Notes: a model not told the origin generated them from the letters alone. A DNA stretch of 64,000 nucleotides from Silvibacterium dinghuense (GCF_004123295.1 NZ_SDMK01000001.1:1674001-1738000); one strand, 5' to 3'; positions 43,773-52,798 are shown, counted from the stretch's first letter. A program made the numbers and translations.

Positions 43773-44309
43773 ATGTGTGCATCCAAGGTCGTTGGGAAAA
43801 GACAGAGCGTGTATGCGACGAGAGAGGATTTCTGCAAATTGTTCATGGAAAGCACGAATAGTCTCTATCTGCTCTCCTTTCTGCTGACAGCCAATCAGGA
43901 GAAGGCGGAGCAATGTTTCGTGGCGGGCCTTGACGACTGCGTGGATGGGAACCCCGTTTTTCACGGTTGGGCTTATTCGTGGGCGCGCCGCATGATCGTC
44001 CGCAATGCAATTCAAATGGTAGTGCCTCGTTCTGCCCTAAAGAAGCCTGCCTTGGGCGCATCCGATTTATCAGTCCAACGTGAGCCACTGAAGAACTCGG
44101 CACTCGACGGTCATTTCGCGGGACTTCTCGCACTCGAAGATTTAGGGCGATTCATATACGTCTTGTCTGTTCTTGAAAGATACTCCGACATGGATTGCGC
44201 ACTCTTGTTGGATGTCTCCATACGAGAATTCAGGGAAGCGCGTAGGCGCGTGCTGAGCAGCGGATTGCAGACTTTGACAAAAGAAATGTCGAATAGGCAA
44301 CACAGGTGA
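43773..44309 (+). CDS. ECF sigma-factor-like protein
   Basis: 178 residues. The N-terminal half (TREDFCKLFMESTNSLYLLSFLLTANQEKAEQCFVAGLDDCVDG...WAYSWARRMIVRNAIQMV) follows the sigma-2 helix pattern. The end (LEDLGRFIYVLSVLERYSDMDCALLLDVSIREFREARRRVLSSGL) resembles sigma-4, with an acidic R-Y-S-x-x-D-x-A-x-L-L-x-x-S helix-turn-helix. Similar sigma-like proteins are common in Acidobacteriota. Whether it binds promoters is not shown. The start at 43773 has only a weak ribosome site. Confidence 0.6.
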   Translation: MCASKVVGKRQSVYATREDFCKLFMESTNSLYLLSFLLTANQEKAEQCFVAGLDDCVDGNPVFHGWAYSWARRMIVRNAIQMVVPRSALKKPALGASDLSVQREPLKNSALDGHFAGLLALEDLGRFIYVLSVLERYSDMDCALLLDVSIREFREARRRVLSSGLQTLTKEMSNRQHR

Positions 44310-44431
44310 CCGTCCGCGCGAAGAAAGATGGCAAGAAGAAGCCCCCCAAAAAGACCATCAATATCGCTCTCAGCCGAGATTCACTACGCAAGAAACCCGC
44401 TCACAATCTCCGAAAGAGCAAAAGTCTTTAA
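44306..44431 (+). CDS. Small, very basic protein overlapping the sigma-like gene
   Basis: 41 residues from a GTG that overlaps the sigma-like stop (GTGA). The sequence is rich in Lys and Arg (VRAKKDGKKKPPKKT, then SRDSLRKKPAHNLRKSKSL) with no fold that I can name. The exact 4-base overlap supports translation by coupling. The composition would suit nucleic-acid or membrane contact. It could also be a chance frame. Confidence 0.4.
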   Translation: MTVRAKKDGKKKPPKKTINIALSRDSLRKKPAHNLRKSKSL

Positions 44432-44757
44432 AAGTGATTTGGCTCGTATCTCATTTTGCCAGAGAGTATTAGCCATCCAGAACTAAGCCGCAACAAGCCG
44501 CTTAAATGGAATCACGAGTAAATTCGAGACGTTGCAGGCCCCCGCAATCATCCGAATTTATTGTTGATACTCTTCAGAAGGCCGCTTGTTGAAGGTAATC
44601 GCTCATAGGTGGAGATGACGTCAGCGTCTTGATTGTGTATAAAACTTCTAAGCCGCAAAGCGGACTCAATAGCGAGAGTTGAGTGCTGTGGAGGACAGAG
44701 CATACATGTAGCGCGATTTTCGGGAGGCAGTACATACCTTCCACGTTTTAGGCGCAA

Positions 44758-44786
44758 TTTGTACGTGATTTGTACCGAATTTGTAC
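44758..44786 (+). promoter_or_regulatory. Right integrase arm-type sites, three phased TTTGTAC boxes
   Basis: TTTGTAC starts at 44758, 44769 and 44780, again exactly 11 bases apart and in the same direction as the left set. They lie about 90 bases inside attR. Confidence 0.7.
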
Positions 44787-44872
44787 GGAAGATCTGCAAA
44801 TGGTGACAATCATGACAGATTTGAAAATCGTAGAATCAGTAAGTTACGTGTTTTGCCTTGGGAGAGCCTGAC

Positions 44873-44894
44873 CGACTCCCGCCGCCTCCACCAG
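44873..44894 (+). repeat. Right attachment repeat (attR)
   Basis: An exact 22-base copy of the tmRNA 3' end (20290-20311), flanked by unrelated sequence on both sides. It marks the far end of the island. Confidence 0.9.
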
Positions 44895-45039
44895 CCTTAC
44901 CATTGCCCTTAGCCCTCGAGCATAGACAGCCCGGGGTTGGGGGAGGTCAGGTAATCGATTTCATTTCCCTTCGCTGCCGCCTCGCCACCTCTCCTATAGT
45001 GCTGAATCATATAGCCTTACCAGCCACGCAACGAATTTC

Positions 45040-45097
45040 TTGACAAGGACTTCGAACGCCGGTTAAAACTCAGGCCGCAATAAATGTATACGTTTAC
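45040..45097 (+). promoter_or_regulatory. Promoter and LacI-like operator before the GH43-like gene
   Basis: TTGACA at 45040-45045 and TAAAAC at 45064-45069 (18 apart) make a promoter. About 17 bases on, GTATACGTTTAC (45086-45097) is a near-palindrome with a central CG, the hallmark of LacI-family operators. Its position over the early transcript suits repression. No LacI gene is in the window. Confidence 0.45.
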
Positions 45098-45263
45098 TTG
45101 CGATCTGCAGCATTGCCTGACCTGTGCGGAACACCTCACCACGCCATTTCAAAAAGAGGACTTCTGCGCGCATCGTGTGCCCGCTTGCGCGGCGAACTTC
45201 GATCCACCGCGAAATCCGGGTGTAAGACGACCCTATCTAACACACTTCATGGGAGATACGTGT

Positions 45264-47513
45264 ATGCTGCGCAGGATGAAACAGTGGCTTTCTCCGCACT
45301 CAGGCAAGAAAAGCGAATGCCGCGGGAATGCGGCTTCCATCACAAAACGATGCTTTGCTCCTCTACTGGCCATCGCATTCACGGCCCTGTTGGCCGTAAA
45401 TGCGATGGCTCAGACCGTCACGGTCACCAATGTGCCGGAAAACGGATATCAATATAACTACTTTCCCGGTAACTGCCCGTCCGGATATGACATTCCGAGC
45501 GGACAGTATCCTTCCACCAATCATCTGGAACGCGAGCATGTGATCTACAACAAATCCACGGGAGAATGGGTGCTCTATGCCCATTACGACAACAGCAGCT
45601 ATACGGTAGCCTCGGTGCTGGTGGCGACGAGCACGAATGAGTGCGGCCCCTACACCGTGCAGAGCGAGTTTCAGCCGCTGGGATTGCAGTCGCGCGATGA
45701 AACTGTTTTTGAGGATGACGATGGATCGGCCTATCTGATCTCCGCCTCGAACAAAGATGGTGGAGCAAACGACACGATGGCCGTCTTTAAGCTGACAAGC
45801 GACTACCTGAGTGTCGACCCGAGTGCTGGATATATCTGGCTATTTGAGGGGTTATATCGCGAAGCGCCAGCCGTCGCTAAGTCAAACGGGACTTATTTCC
45901 TGATTACTTCGCAGGCAGCAGGATGGTATCCGAGCCAGGGCGGATATGCAGCCAGCACAGCGATGATGTCAGGCTGGTCAGCCTTGCAGGATCTGGGAAA
46001 CACCTCCACGTATGGCGGACAGAGCGCCGACATCCTGACCATCAAGGGCACGCGGACAAATGCATACGTATTAGTGCTCGATCATCTCGGAGGAAACTCG
46101 CTCACGGATACGGGAAGCATGTGGCTGCCTCTGTTGCTCGACGGAAAAGCGCAGACGGCAACACTCAACTGGTACAGTTCATGGCAAGTCGATACGAAGA
46201 CCGGCATATTAACCTTGCCGAATAACGAGAATGTCGCGCGAAACCGGCCGGCATCAGCTATTTCGAGCCTGACCGCAAACCCGCCTTCTCTCGCGAATGA
46301 TGGAAAATACCAGACAGAATGGGTTGCCTCTACCGCAACATGGCCCGCATGGTGGATGACCGACCTGGGGTCGCCCAAGCCAATCCAGGAGGTCGATATC
46401 TCCTGGTTCATGTACAAGGGCTCCGAAGCTTATTACCAATACACGATTGATTACAGCAACGACGGAGTGAACTTTAAGAGCATCGACAAAACAGATAATC
46501 AGCTCTACGGATTCACCTCGGATGCAGTCAACATCACTGCGCGGTACGTGCGGATCACACTGCAGAATGCAGTACTTTGGAACAACCCGAATAACTGGTA
46601 CACACCGCAGCTATGGGAAGTATCCCTTCTGAAAGCGCCGCAGGGGAGGCAGATTCCCGTCAAGGTGCAGGCTTCCGCTTCCGCTTCGAGTATTTCTATC
46701 GATAGTCCGGTTACGATCAACGCGACTGTAACCACTCCCAGCGCCTGCGTGCCTCTCAGCGGCACGGTCGCACTCTCCGGCGGAGGGTACACCTCGCAGC
46801 CTCTGGCTCTCATTCCAGCAACAGCAACAACTTCAGAAAACGAGGATGACAGCCGCACCGATCACCCGGAAGATCGCGGCTCACACAATGGACAGTGCGA
46901 CCAGAGACTGACGGGAACAGCCTCTTTCACCGTTCCTTCAGGAGTCCTAGTCCCGGGAGAAGATGCAATGGTAGTGACTTATATGCCAGGACTACTCAGT
47001 TCCTGGGCATATAGAACCTCCACGGGTCAGACCCAAGTCAAGGTGAATGGCGGCGGACCAGACGGAGGATACATCATTCCGAATGGGACTTATACCTTCG
47101 TGAACCGCAACAGCGGTCTGTACATGGATGATCCGGATAGTTCAACCACCCTGGGCACCGGGATCGATCAGGCTACCGCAAGCAGCGGGACAAACCAGCA
47201 ATGGCAGGTGACGAATCTCGGCGATAACATCCTGAAAATTACCAATGTTGCCAGCGCACTCGTTGTGGACATGACAGGGTGGTCTGCATCCAATGGCGGC
47301 GTCGTAGATGAATGGAGCTGGAATGGAGGCGCGAATCAAGAGTGGAAAGTCATTTCCCTTGGAGGCGGCCTCTACGAATTGACGAACGTAAACAGCGGCC
47401 TTGCGCTTGAAGTTCCAGGCTCATCCGTGACAAGCGGCACGGTGCTCGACCAGTGGACATGGAACGGCGGAGCAAACCAGCAATGGATCATCCATAGCGT
47501 CCCGACGGAGTAA
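45264..47513 (+). CDS. Secreted GH43-like protein with discoidin and ricin-lectin domains
   Basis: 749 residues from ATG 45264 (GGAG upstream). After a long signal peptide ending LLAVNAMAQ comes a five-bladed propeller like family 43 hydrolases (HLEREHVIYNKSTGEWVLYAHYDN, SRDETVFEDDDGSAYLISA, LFEGLYREAPAVAKSNGTYFLITSQ). An F5/8 type C (CBM32-like) domain spans about 340-475. An Ig-like part follows, then a ricin-type lectin with three Q-x-W repeats (NQQWQV, NQEWKV, NQQWII). It likely trims a plant, fungal or exopolymer galactan, arabinan or related glycan. Longer in-frame starts upstream lack a signal peptide. Confidence 0.82.
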   Translation: MLRRMKQWLSPHSGKKSECRGNAASITKRCFAPLLAIAFTALLAVNAMAQTVTVTNVPENGYQYNYFPGNCPSGYDIPSGQYPSTNHLEREHVIYNKSTGEWVLYAHYDNSSYTVASVLVATSTNECGPYTVQSEFQPLGLQSRDETVFEDDDGSAYLISASNKDGGANDTMAVFKLTSDYLSVDPSAGYIWLFEGLYREAPAVAKSNGTYFLITSQAAGWYPSQGGYAASTAMMSGWSALQDLGNTSTYGGQSADILTIKGTRTNAYVLVLDHLGGNSLTDTGSMWLPLLLDGKAQTATLNWYSSWQVDTKTGILTLPNNENVARNRPASAISSLTANPPSLANDGKYQTEWVASTATWPAWWMTDLGSPKPIQEVDISWFMYKGSEAYYQYTIDYSNDGVNFKSIDKTDNQLYGFTSDAVNITARYVRITLQNAVLWNNPNNWYTPQLWEVSLLKAPQGRQIPVKVQASASASSISIDSPVTINATVTTPSACVPLSGTVALSGGGYTSQPLALIPATATTSENEDDSRTDHPEDRGSHNGQCDQRLTGTASFTVPSGVLVPGEDAMVVTYMPGLLSSWAYRTSTGQTQVKVNGGGPDGGYIIPNGTYTFVNRNSGLYMDDPDSSTTLGTGIDQATASSGTNQQWQVTNLGDNILKITNVASALVVDMTGWSASNGGVVDEWSWNGGANQEWKVISLGGGLYELTNVNSGLALEVPGSSVTSGTVLDQWTWNGGANQQWIIHSVPTE

Positions 47514-47529
47514 GGATAGAAAGGACTGC

Positions 47530-47574
47530 GACATGCTGCATTGCAGATAAAGTCCCTCCGCAATGCAGCATGTC
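47530..47574. terminator. Hairpin between convergent genes
   Basis: 15-bp perfect stem GACATGCTGCATTGC/GCAATGCAGCATGTC with a 15-base loop, between the converging GH43-like and sulfatase genes. It probably ends transcription on both strands although no U-run is present. Confidence 0.6.
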
Positions 47575-47609
47575 CTGGCCCGAAACTGGCAAGACAAAGC
47601 CTCTCCGCA

Positions 47610-49037
47610 TCAAGCCGGCCGCACTGGCTCATTCGGGGAGATACCATCTGGATCATTGACTACGGCACCCGGTGGCGCTGCAACGGCGCCCTGCAGCAAG
47701 GGATCTTTTGTCGCAAGCATCCAGTGGTGAAGACGTCCGCGCATTTCATCGAGTATCTGCACATACGCAGAATCACTCGCAAGATTGTCATGTTCGGTTG
47801 GGTCGAAAGTCAGATCGTAGAGGCTCTCCTGAGGCAGATGATGATTTGCCCATCCGGCTTTGAGCCACAGCGTCTTACTCAATCCGTCATCGCAATTCGG
47901 GAGAACCGGCGTGGTCTTGTTTCCAAACCGTCGAATATATTTCCAGCACTCTGTACGCACCGCGCGGACGGGTTCATAGGCCGCATGATAGTTCACCTCC
48001 GCAAATATTTCTTCGTGGACTGCAGTTGCGCTTCCAGCAAGCAACGGCATCAGCGACTTACCCTGCAGCCATGCCGGCGCGGCAATGTCCAGATACTCAC
48101 AGAGTGTGGGGAAGATATCGATCTGCGATACCATCGCATCCTGCACGCGGCCCCTGGATATCCCGGGTCCACGCAGAATGAGTGACACACCCCAGCCATC
48201 GTCCGTCAGATTGCACTTCATGCGCGGGAACGAAATGCCATGGTCCGTGGTGCTGATGATCAGTGTGTTCTCGAGCTGACCATTGCGCTCGAGGGCCTCA
48301 AACACCTGGCGAACACCCTCGTCGAGAATGCGGGCGCTGGCTCGATATCGGGCAAAATCTTCGCGTGTCTCAGGCGCATCGGGAATGGGACGCGGTGGCG
48401 CCTGAAAATCCGCACGATCCTCGGCAGTTGCATCCGGATACTCGCGGTGTGTCTCAAAAAAACCTACATCGAGAAAGAACGGCACACTGGGACGGCTGTC
48501 GAGAAAGGCTGCAGCTGCAGGCGCCACCACGGTCGCACTTGTGCCATGGTGATTCGCCTCGGTCATAGGCCGCGGCAGGATGCGATCATAACCAATCGTC
48601 TCCGGCGCCTTTGCCACATGTTGTATTCCTGCCAGCACAGTCTGGTAGCCAGCGGTATGCAGCGTATGCACGATGTGCTGGCGGTAGTCATGGAGCGAAA
48701 ACCCGCGATGTGCAAGGCCCAGCATCCCGCTGTTATGCGGATACAGTCCCGTCAGCAAACCTGCACGGCTCGGAGAACAAGTCGGCGCCACGCTGAAAGC
48801 GCGGCGGAAGAGCGTTCCCTCATCGGCCAATCTCTGGATATGCGGCGTCGGCACATCGTAGCCATAAGGTTTGAGATAGCGTCCCGTGTCATGAGAATGC
48901 AGATAGACGATATTGGGACGCGCAGCAGCAGGATCCGCTCCGATAGCGGGGATGTTGGATGCGATGCCTGCTGCAGCCGCTCCCTTGAGAAAGGTGCGGC
49001 GTGATACGTCAAATCTTTCCACACTCTGGTCAGTCAC
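47610..49037 (-). CDS. Sulfatase with Tat signal
   Basis: About 475 residues. The GTG at 49037 is preferred because AAAGGAG lies 8 bases upstream. The Tat signal SRRTFLKGAAAAG leads. The sulfatase core shows RPNIVYLHSHDTGRYLKPYGYDVPTP and the Cys-type activation motif CSPSRAGLLTGLYPHNSG, whose Cys must be oxidised to formylglycine. ISTTDHGISFPRMKCNLTDDGWGVSLILRGPG is the second metal region. It resembles heparan N-sulfatase-like family S1 members. The maturation enzyme is encoded about 4 kb upstream. Confidence 0.92.
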   Translation of the reverse strand: MTDQSVERFDVSRRTFLKGAAAAGIASNIPAIGADPAAARPNIVYLHSHDTGRYLKPYGYDVPTPHIQRLADEGTLFRRAFSVAPTCSPSRAGLLTGLYPHNSGMLGLAHRGFSLHDYRQHIVHTLHTAGYQTVLAGIQHVAKAPETIGYDRILPRPMTEANHHGTSATVVAPAAAAFLDSRPSVPFFLDVGFFETHREYPDATAEDRADFQAPPRPIPDAPETREDFARYRASARILDEGVRQVFEALERNGQLENTLIISTTDHGISFPRMKCNLTDDGWGVSLILRGPGISRGRVQDAMVSQIDIFPTLCEYLDIAAPAWLQGKSLMPLLAGSATAVHEEIFAEVNYHAAYEPVRAVRTECWKYIRRFGNKTTPVLPNCDDGLSKTLWLKAGWANHHLPQESLYDLTFDPTEHDNLASDSAYVQILDEMRGRLHHWMLATKDPLLQGAVAAPPGAVVNDPDGISPNEPVRPA

Positions 49038-49131
49038 AACAAACACTCCTTTGATTCACCACAAAGCACCTGGCTCACGGCGGAATGAACATATCCGCAG
49101 AGAGACCAGGCGCCTGTGATCCTATATCTGG

Positions 49132-52100
49132 CTAAAAGGTGTAGTGAGCAGCAAGCTGCAGTGTGCGTGAAGAGGTTGAGCCACCGGACAGGCTGGTAAT
49201 TGTGCCGAAACCGGTTGAGCCGAAGGTCGTATTCGGATTGCCGAGGTTCGCATGGTTGAGAGCGTTGAAGGCTTCCATGCGCAGCTCCAGCTTATGACCT
49301 TCGCGTACATCCACAGTTTTGAGCAGCGTCAGATCGGTATCCGCAAACCCAGGGCCGCGGCCGAAGGTTCGCGGCGCGTTGCCGAAGGTGTAGTTTGCAT
49401 TCTGCGTAAAGGCGCTGGTATCGAACCACTCGGCGATCTTCGCCGCCCTTGAGCGGCCCGAGCGGAGATCATTCGGGTTCCCCGTCAGGTTAGGACGCAC
49501 GCCATCCGAATAACTTCCGGTGTTATTGGTCGAATCAATCGGGCTTAATGCTGTGCCCGCATGAATTTCTTCCAGCCCACTGATACTCCAACCACCGATT
49601 ACCTGATTCACCAGATAGGAGTTAGAATGCAGCGGCTTACCCTGTCCAAATGGAAGCTCATAAAGTCCGCTGAAGATCAGGCGATTGCGGATATCACTGC
49701 CGGAAAGCCCCCAGCGTCCCTGCTGATCGTAGTAATTCGTGAAGCCGTTGTTCGGATAACCCGCAACCCCGAAGCGCGCACTCCCGTTATCGCGCATCTT
49801 CGACCAGGTGTAGTTTGCCTGATACTGGAATCCACTGCTGTAGCGCTTCTGCACTTCGATATTGCCCGCGTTGTATCCGGACTGTCCGTCATCGGGATAC
49901 AAGCTCTGCACATTGGTGAACTGCGGAAACGGCCGCAGCGTTTGCGCTTTGTATGCCGACGGATTCGCTGCCAGCAGGGCAAGATTCGCCGGAGTGATCT
50001 GATCGATGCTTTCAGCATACGGGCTGACCAGATGGTGCCCAAACGTTCCGGTGTAGCCGATATCGAGCAGCGTACTGCCCGGCAATTGGCGCTGCCAGTC
50101 CGCGTGTAGTTGGTAGAGGTACCCGGTCTTGTGGTCCTTTGTGATCCACTGCACGGTGGTGTTCGGAGTGCTGCCTACTGCGACGGCACCAAAGCTCGGC
50201 GTCAGCTGAGAAGCGGTCGGATAAGCTGCAAGCCCGGTGCCTTCGGTGCCATTGTCCTTAAGCAGGAAAGCGGGCGTGCCGGCAACCGAGTTCGGAGAGG
50301 TCAGAGAGATCGCATTTGAAAATCCGAGCGCCATCACAATCGGAGTGGCCTGATCATATTCACCCTCATAGAGAATGCCGGAGCCGACGCGAAATACTTC
50401 GTTCTCGCGCGGAGTCCAGGCCAAACCCAAGCGAGGGCCGAAGAGAGTGCGATCGAAGTTATTCGCATACCGGCTCTGACCATCGATGCCGGCGAAAGTA
50501 ATTACACCCGGTGTACCCGACACCGGATTGATGGCCGTTGGATTGAAAGAATTCTGACGATTGTTGCTCAGGTAACGCGGTGAGTCGATATCCCAGCGCA
50601 GACCATAGTTGAGAGTGAGCTTGTCGTTCACATGCCAGTCATCCTGCGCATAAAGACCCCAGCTCCAGGCAAGCGAATAGAGTAGTTCCGTTTCCTGGCG
50701 TGATGCGGAATTGACCCGGCCCAGCAGCAGGTTTGCGAGGCTGCCTGCCGCGTTGTTGCTGCTCGCGCCCGTAGAGGTGAAGTTGAAGAATCCACCAGCC
50801 GAAGGAGAATAGAGATCTCCGTCAGCTGACGTGCGGTAATCGATGCCGTACTTCGTCTGGTGTTTGCCAATCTGCCAGGAGAGATTATCCGCATACTCGT
50901 TGGCCAGAATGGGGGTCTGCAGGCGCTGCTGCTGCGATGCATTGCCGATGGTCGCGAAGCTTCCCAGGGTCACACCCGGGAAATATGCCGAGTTGATGCC
51001 CGGAAGGGCCAGGGCTGCTGCCGCCGCGGAATTGGTGCCATTGGTGAGAGCAAGCGCCTCGCGAAAAGAGAACGTCGCGCGCGCCTCGTTCAGCACATTC
51101 GGAGTGAAGATGTGATTCCACGTCGCAGACGGATTGTAGTAATAATCCAGTGAACTGCTGCCGTAAGGATCCGTTCCTGGCGTGGGATATACATTCGGCA
51201 CGCTTGAGTTGGATGGGTTGGCAAGAAAGCGCCCATACACAGAATCTCTGTCGGAAAATTTGTGATCGATGCGAAGAACGTAGATGTTGCTGACAGACTG
51301 CGTAGTGTCATTACCGGAGAAATTACTGGTGTTGAGCGCAGCACCTGTGACATTCGGCAATGGATAATACGAAGCCAGCTTTACTCCATAAGGATCGAGT
51401 TCGGATGGAGGAAGCACATTTTTCTGCCCGTTGTATTCAGCCTGCAATCCGGTATTCGGGTCGATCACCTCTGCTGCGACCTCTGAGAAGTTGCCTGCGC
51501 GCTCAAGTGCATCCGGCACGTTCAGCAGAAGTGCGCTGCTTGTAGTCTGCCGCCTGCCTTCATACGTGAAGAAGAAATACGTCTTACCTCTCCAGATAGG
51601 ACCACCTATGCTTCCGCCGAAGAACTTGTACTGGAGCGGAGGATTTGTGGTGGCAAAAACGGGAATCGCCTGAAAACCCTGGCTGCGGTAATAAAAATAT
51701 GCGCTGCCATGGAAGTTATTCGTACCCGATTTGGTTGTCATCTGAATGAAACCACCACCGGAACGGCCAAGCTCAGCCTTGTAGTCGGAGATGCTGAAAC
51801 TGAACTCCTGCAACGCATCAATCGGGAGGTTGAACATCTGCTCCGGCACGCCCTGCAGAAGATTCTGCGTGGTACCGCCATCCACCGTGTAATTCGCGTT
51901 ATCACCGCGGCCACCAGCGATAGTGAACTCCGTATTGGAGCCCGTGCCACTGCTCACCACCAGACCACTTAACCGCTGTAACTGCGAAGCTGTCCGATCC
52001 AGGAGCGGATAGTTCTTGATCGATGTATTCTCTACTTCGTCGGTAATGGAAGAGGTTGTGGACTGTAGCTGCGCAACGTCACTGTGTACCTCGATCTTCT

Positions 52101-52476
52101 CCACAACATGCCCGACATCCAGCGTAAAGCTCACAGCCGATGCCTGTCCCGTGAAGATTTCAACCCCTTCCTTCGTCTGAAGATTGAAGCCATCTTTCTC
52201 GACCGTGATGTTGTAGTGTCCCGGAAGAAGAACCGGGAAAGCATAAAAGCCTGAGTTATTCGTAAGCTTCGATTCCGACAAACCAGTCTCCGTGCGGGTG
52301 ACGGTTACCTTGGCCCCGGAAATTTGAGCCTTCTGCGCATCCTGCACAGAACCGGAAAGAGAGCCTTCATTCTGAGCGAAAACATTTGTCGCTCCCAGGG
52401 CGCTCAGAATGAACATGACTGCAATCAGGGCACGCGTAGATAGACCGGCACGCCCGCGTATGTGAAGAGCCTTCAC
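49132..52476 (-). CDS. Oar-like TonB-dependent outer-membrane receptor
   Basis: 1114 residues. The GTG start at 52476 has AAGGAGG five bases upstream. A signal peptide is followed by a carboxypeptidase-regulatory-like domain (GSLSGSVQDAQKAQISGAKVTVTRTETGLSESKLTNNSGFYAFPVLLPGHYNITVEKDGF), a plug (FTIAGGRGDNANYTVDGGTTQN) and a long beta-barrel ending in the aromatic HYTF expected for outer-membrane insertion. It probably imports sulfated oligosaccharides, judged only from the flanking sulfatases. It has a long 5' leader with a short cysteine-containing ORF and a terminator. Confidence 0.93.
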   Translation of the reverse strand: MKALHIRGRAGLSTRALIAVMFILSALGATNVFAQNEGSLSGSVQDAQKAQISGAKVTVTRTETGLSESKLTNNSGFYAFPVLLPGHYNITVEKDGFNLQTKEGVEIFTGQASAVSFTLDVGHVVEKIEVHSDVAQLQSTTSSITDEVENTSIKNYPLLDRTASQLQRLSGLVVSSGTGSNTEFTIAGGRGDNANYTVDGGTTQNLLQGVPEQMFNLPIDALQEFSFSISDYKAELGRSGGGFIQMTTKSGTNNFHGSAYFYYRSQGFQAIPVFATTNPPLQYKFFGGSIGGPIWRGKTYFFFTYEGRRQTTSSALLLNVPDALERAGNFSEVAAEVIDPNTGLQAEYNGQKNVLPPSELDPYGVKLASYYPLPNVTGAALNTSNFSGNDTTQSVSNIYVLRIDHKFSDRDSVYGRFLANPSNSSVPNVYPTPGTDPYGSSSLDYYYNPSATWNHIFTPNVLNEARATFSFREALALTNGTNSAAAAALALPGINSAYFPGVTLGSFATIGNASQQQRLQTPILANEYADNLSWQIGKHQTKYGIDYRTSADGDLYSPSAGGFFNFTSTGASSNNAAGSLANLLLGRVNSASRQETELLYSLAWSWGLYAQDDWHVNDKLTLNYGLRWDIDSPRYLSNNRQNSFNPTAINPVSGTPGVITFAGIDGQSRYANNFDRTLFGPRLGLAWTPRENEVFRVGSGILYEGEYDQATPIVMALGFSNAISLTSPNSVAGTPAFLLKDNGTEGTGLAAYPTASQLTPSFGAVAVGSTPNTTVQWITKDHKTGYLYQLHADWQRQLPGSTLLDIGYTGTFGHHLVSPYAESIDQITPANLALLAANPSAYKAQTLRPFPQFTNVQSLYPDDGQSGYNAGNIEVQKRYSSGFQYQANYTWSKMRDNGSARFGVAGYPNNGFTNYYDQQGRWGLSGSDIRNRLIFSGLYELPFGQGKPLHSNSYLVNQVIGGWSISGLEEIHAGTALSPIDSTNNTGSYSDGVRPNLTGNPNDLRSGRSRAAKIAEWFDTSAFTQNANYTFGNAPRTFGRGPGFADTDLTLLKTVDVREGHKLELRMEAFNALNHANLGNPNTTFGSTGFGTITSLSGGSTSSRTLQLAAHYTF

Positions 52477-52513
52477 ATCGCCTCCTTAAAATTTTCAGGT
52501 AAAAAATAAAAAG

Positions 52514-52533
52514 CCCACGACCGGCGTCGTGGG
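52514..52533 (-). terminator. Intrinsic terminator in the TonB receptor leader
   Basis: CCCACGAC-CGGC-GTCGTGGG, read on the minus strand, is followed by CTTTTTATTTTTT. It ends only about 37 bases before the GTG of the receptor and follows the leader ORF by 65 bases. This is an attenuator position; there is no upstream minus-strand gene for it to terminate. Confidence 0.7.
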
Positions 52534-52598
52534 GACTGCAGAAGAGATCAAAAAGATCCGCTTAACTGCCCATCATGCGTATCGCGCACCACTCCACC

Positions 52599-52706
52599 CT
52601 AATCTGCGAGAAACAGATCAGCGGGACAACAACCCAGGAGGATCGCGGGAAGCAGGTGCATAGATGCATCTAGCCACAGCGTCGAAAAAAAAGCAATAGG
52701 CTGCAT
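52599..52706 (-). CDS. Candidate cysteine-containing leader peptide of the TonB receptor
   Basis: 35 residues from an ATG with an extended AAGGAGAAGGAG ribosome site. It begins MQPIAFFSTLWLDASMHLLP and ends LLGCCPADLFLAD, with tandem TGT TGT codons 9 codons before the stop. It is followed after 65 bases by an intrinsic terminator and then the receptor start. The arrangement suggests ribosome-controlled attenuation, where cysteine shortage stalls the ribosome at CC. No family match is known to me. Confidence 0.55.
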   Translation of the reverse strand: MQPIAFFSTLWLDASMHLLPAILLGCCPADLFLAD

Positions 52707-52762
52707 CTTTCTCCTTCTCCTTTTCGTCGGGAACAAACCCACTGGGCATCGCACAAAGATGC

Positions 52763-52791
52763 TTGACAAGAAGTAATCCGGACCGCATCAT
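52763..52791 (+). promoter_or_regulatory. Promoter for the anSME leader ORF
   Basis: TTGACA (52763-52768), 17 bases, CATCAT (52786-52791). The ATG of the leader ORF begins at 52799, 7 bases after the -10 box, so the transcript would start at or next to the ATG. Confidence 0.5.
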
Positions 52792-52798
52792 CAACACG

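Larger units (their letters stand above)
20312..44894. mobile_element. Genomic island of about 24.6 kb integrated in ssrA
   Basis: The island is bounded by the 22-bp direct repeats at 20290-20311 and 44873-44894. An integrase gene lies just inside the left end. Phased TTTGTAC arm-like sites lie inside both ends. The base composition is visibly less GC-rich than on either side. The cargo mixes defence systems, regulators, stress enzymes and several gene fragments. There are no phage structural, replication or conjugation genes, so the island is not self-transmissible by its own visible genes. Confidence 0.9.

Noticed and set aside
45084-45263. N-terminal extension of the GH43-like protein with several Cys
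   Set aside because: The 60 extra residues have no signal peptide and cover the predicted promoter and operator; ATG 45264 has a ribosome site and opens a signal peptide.
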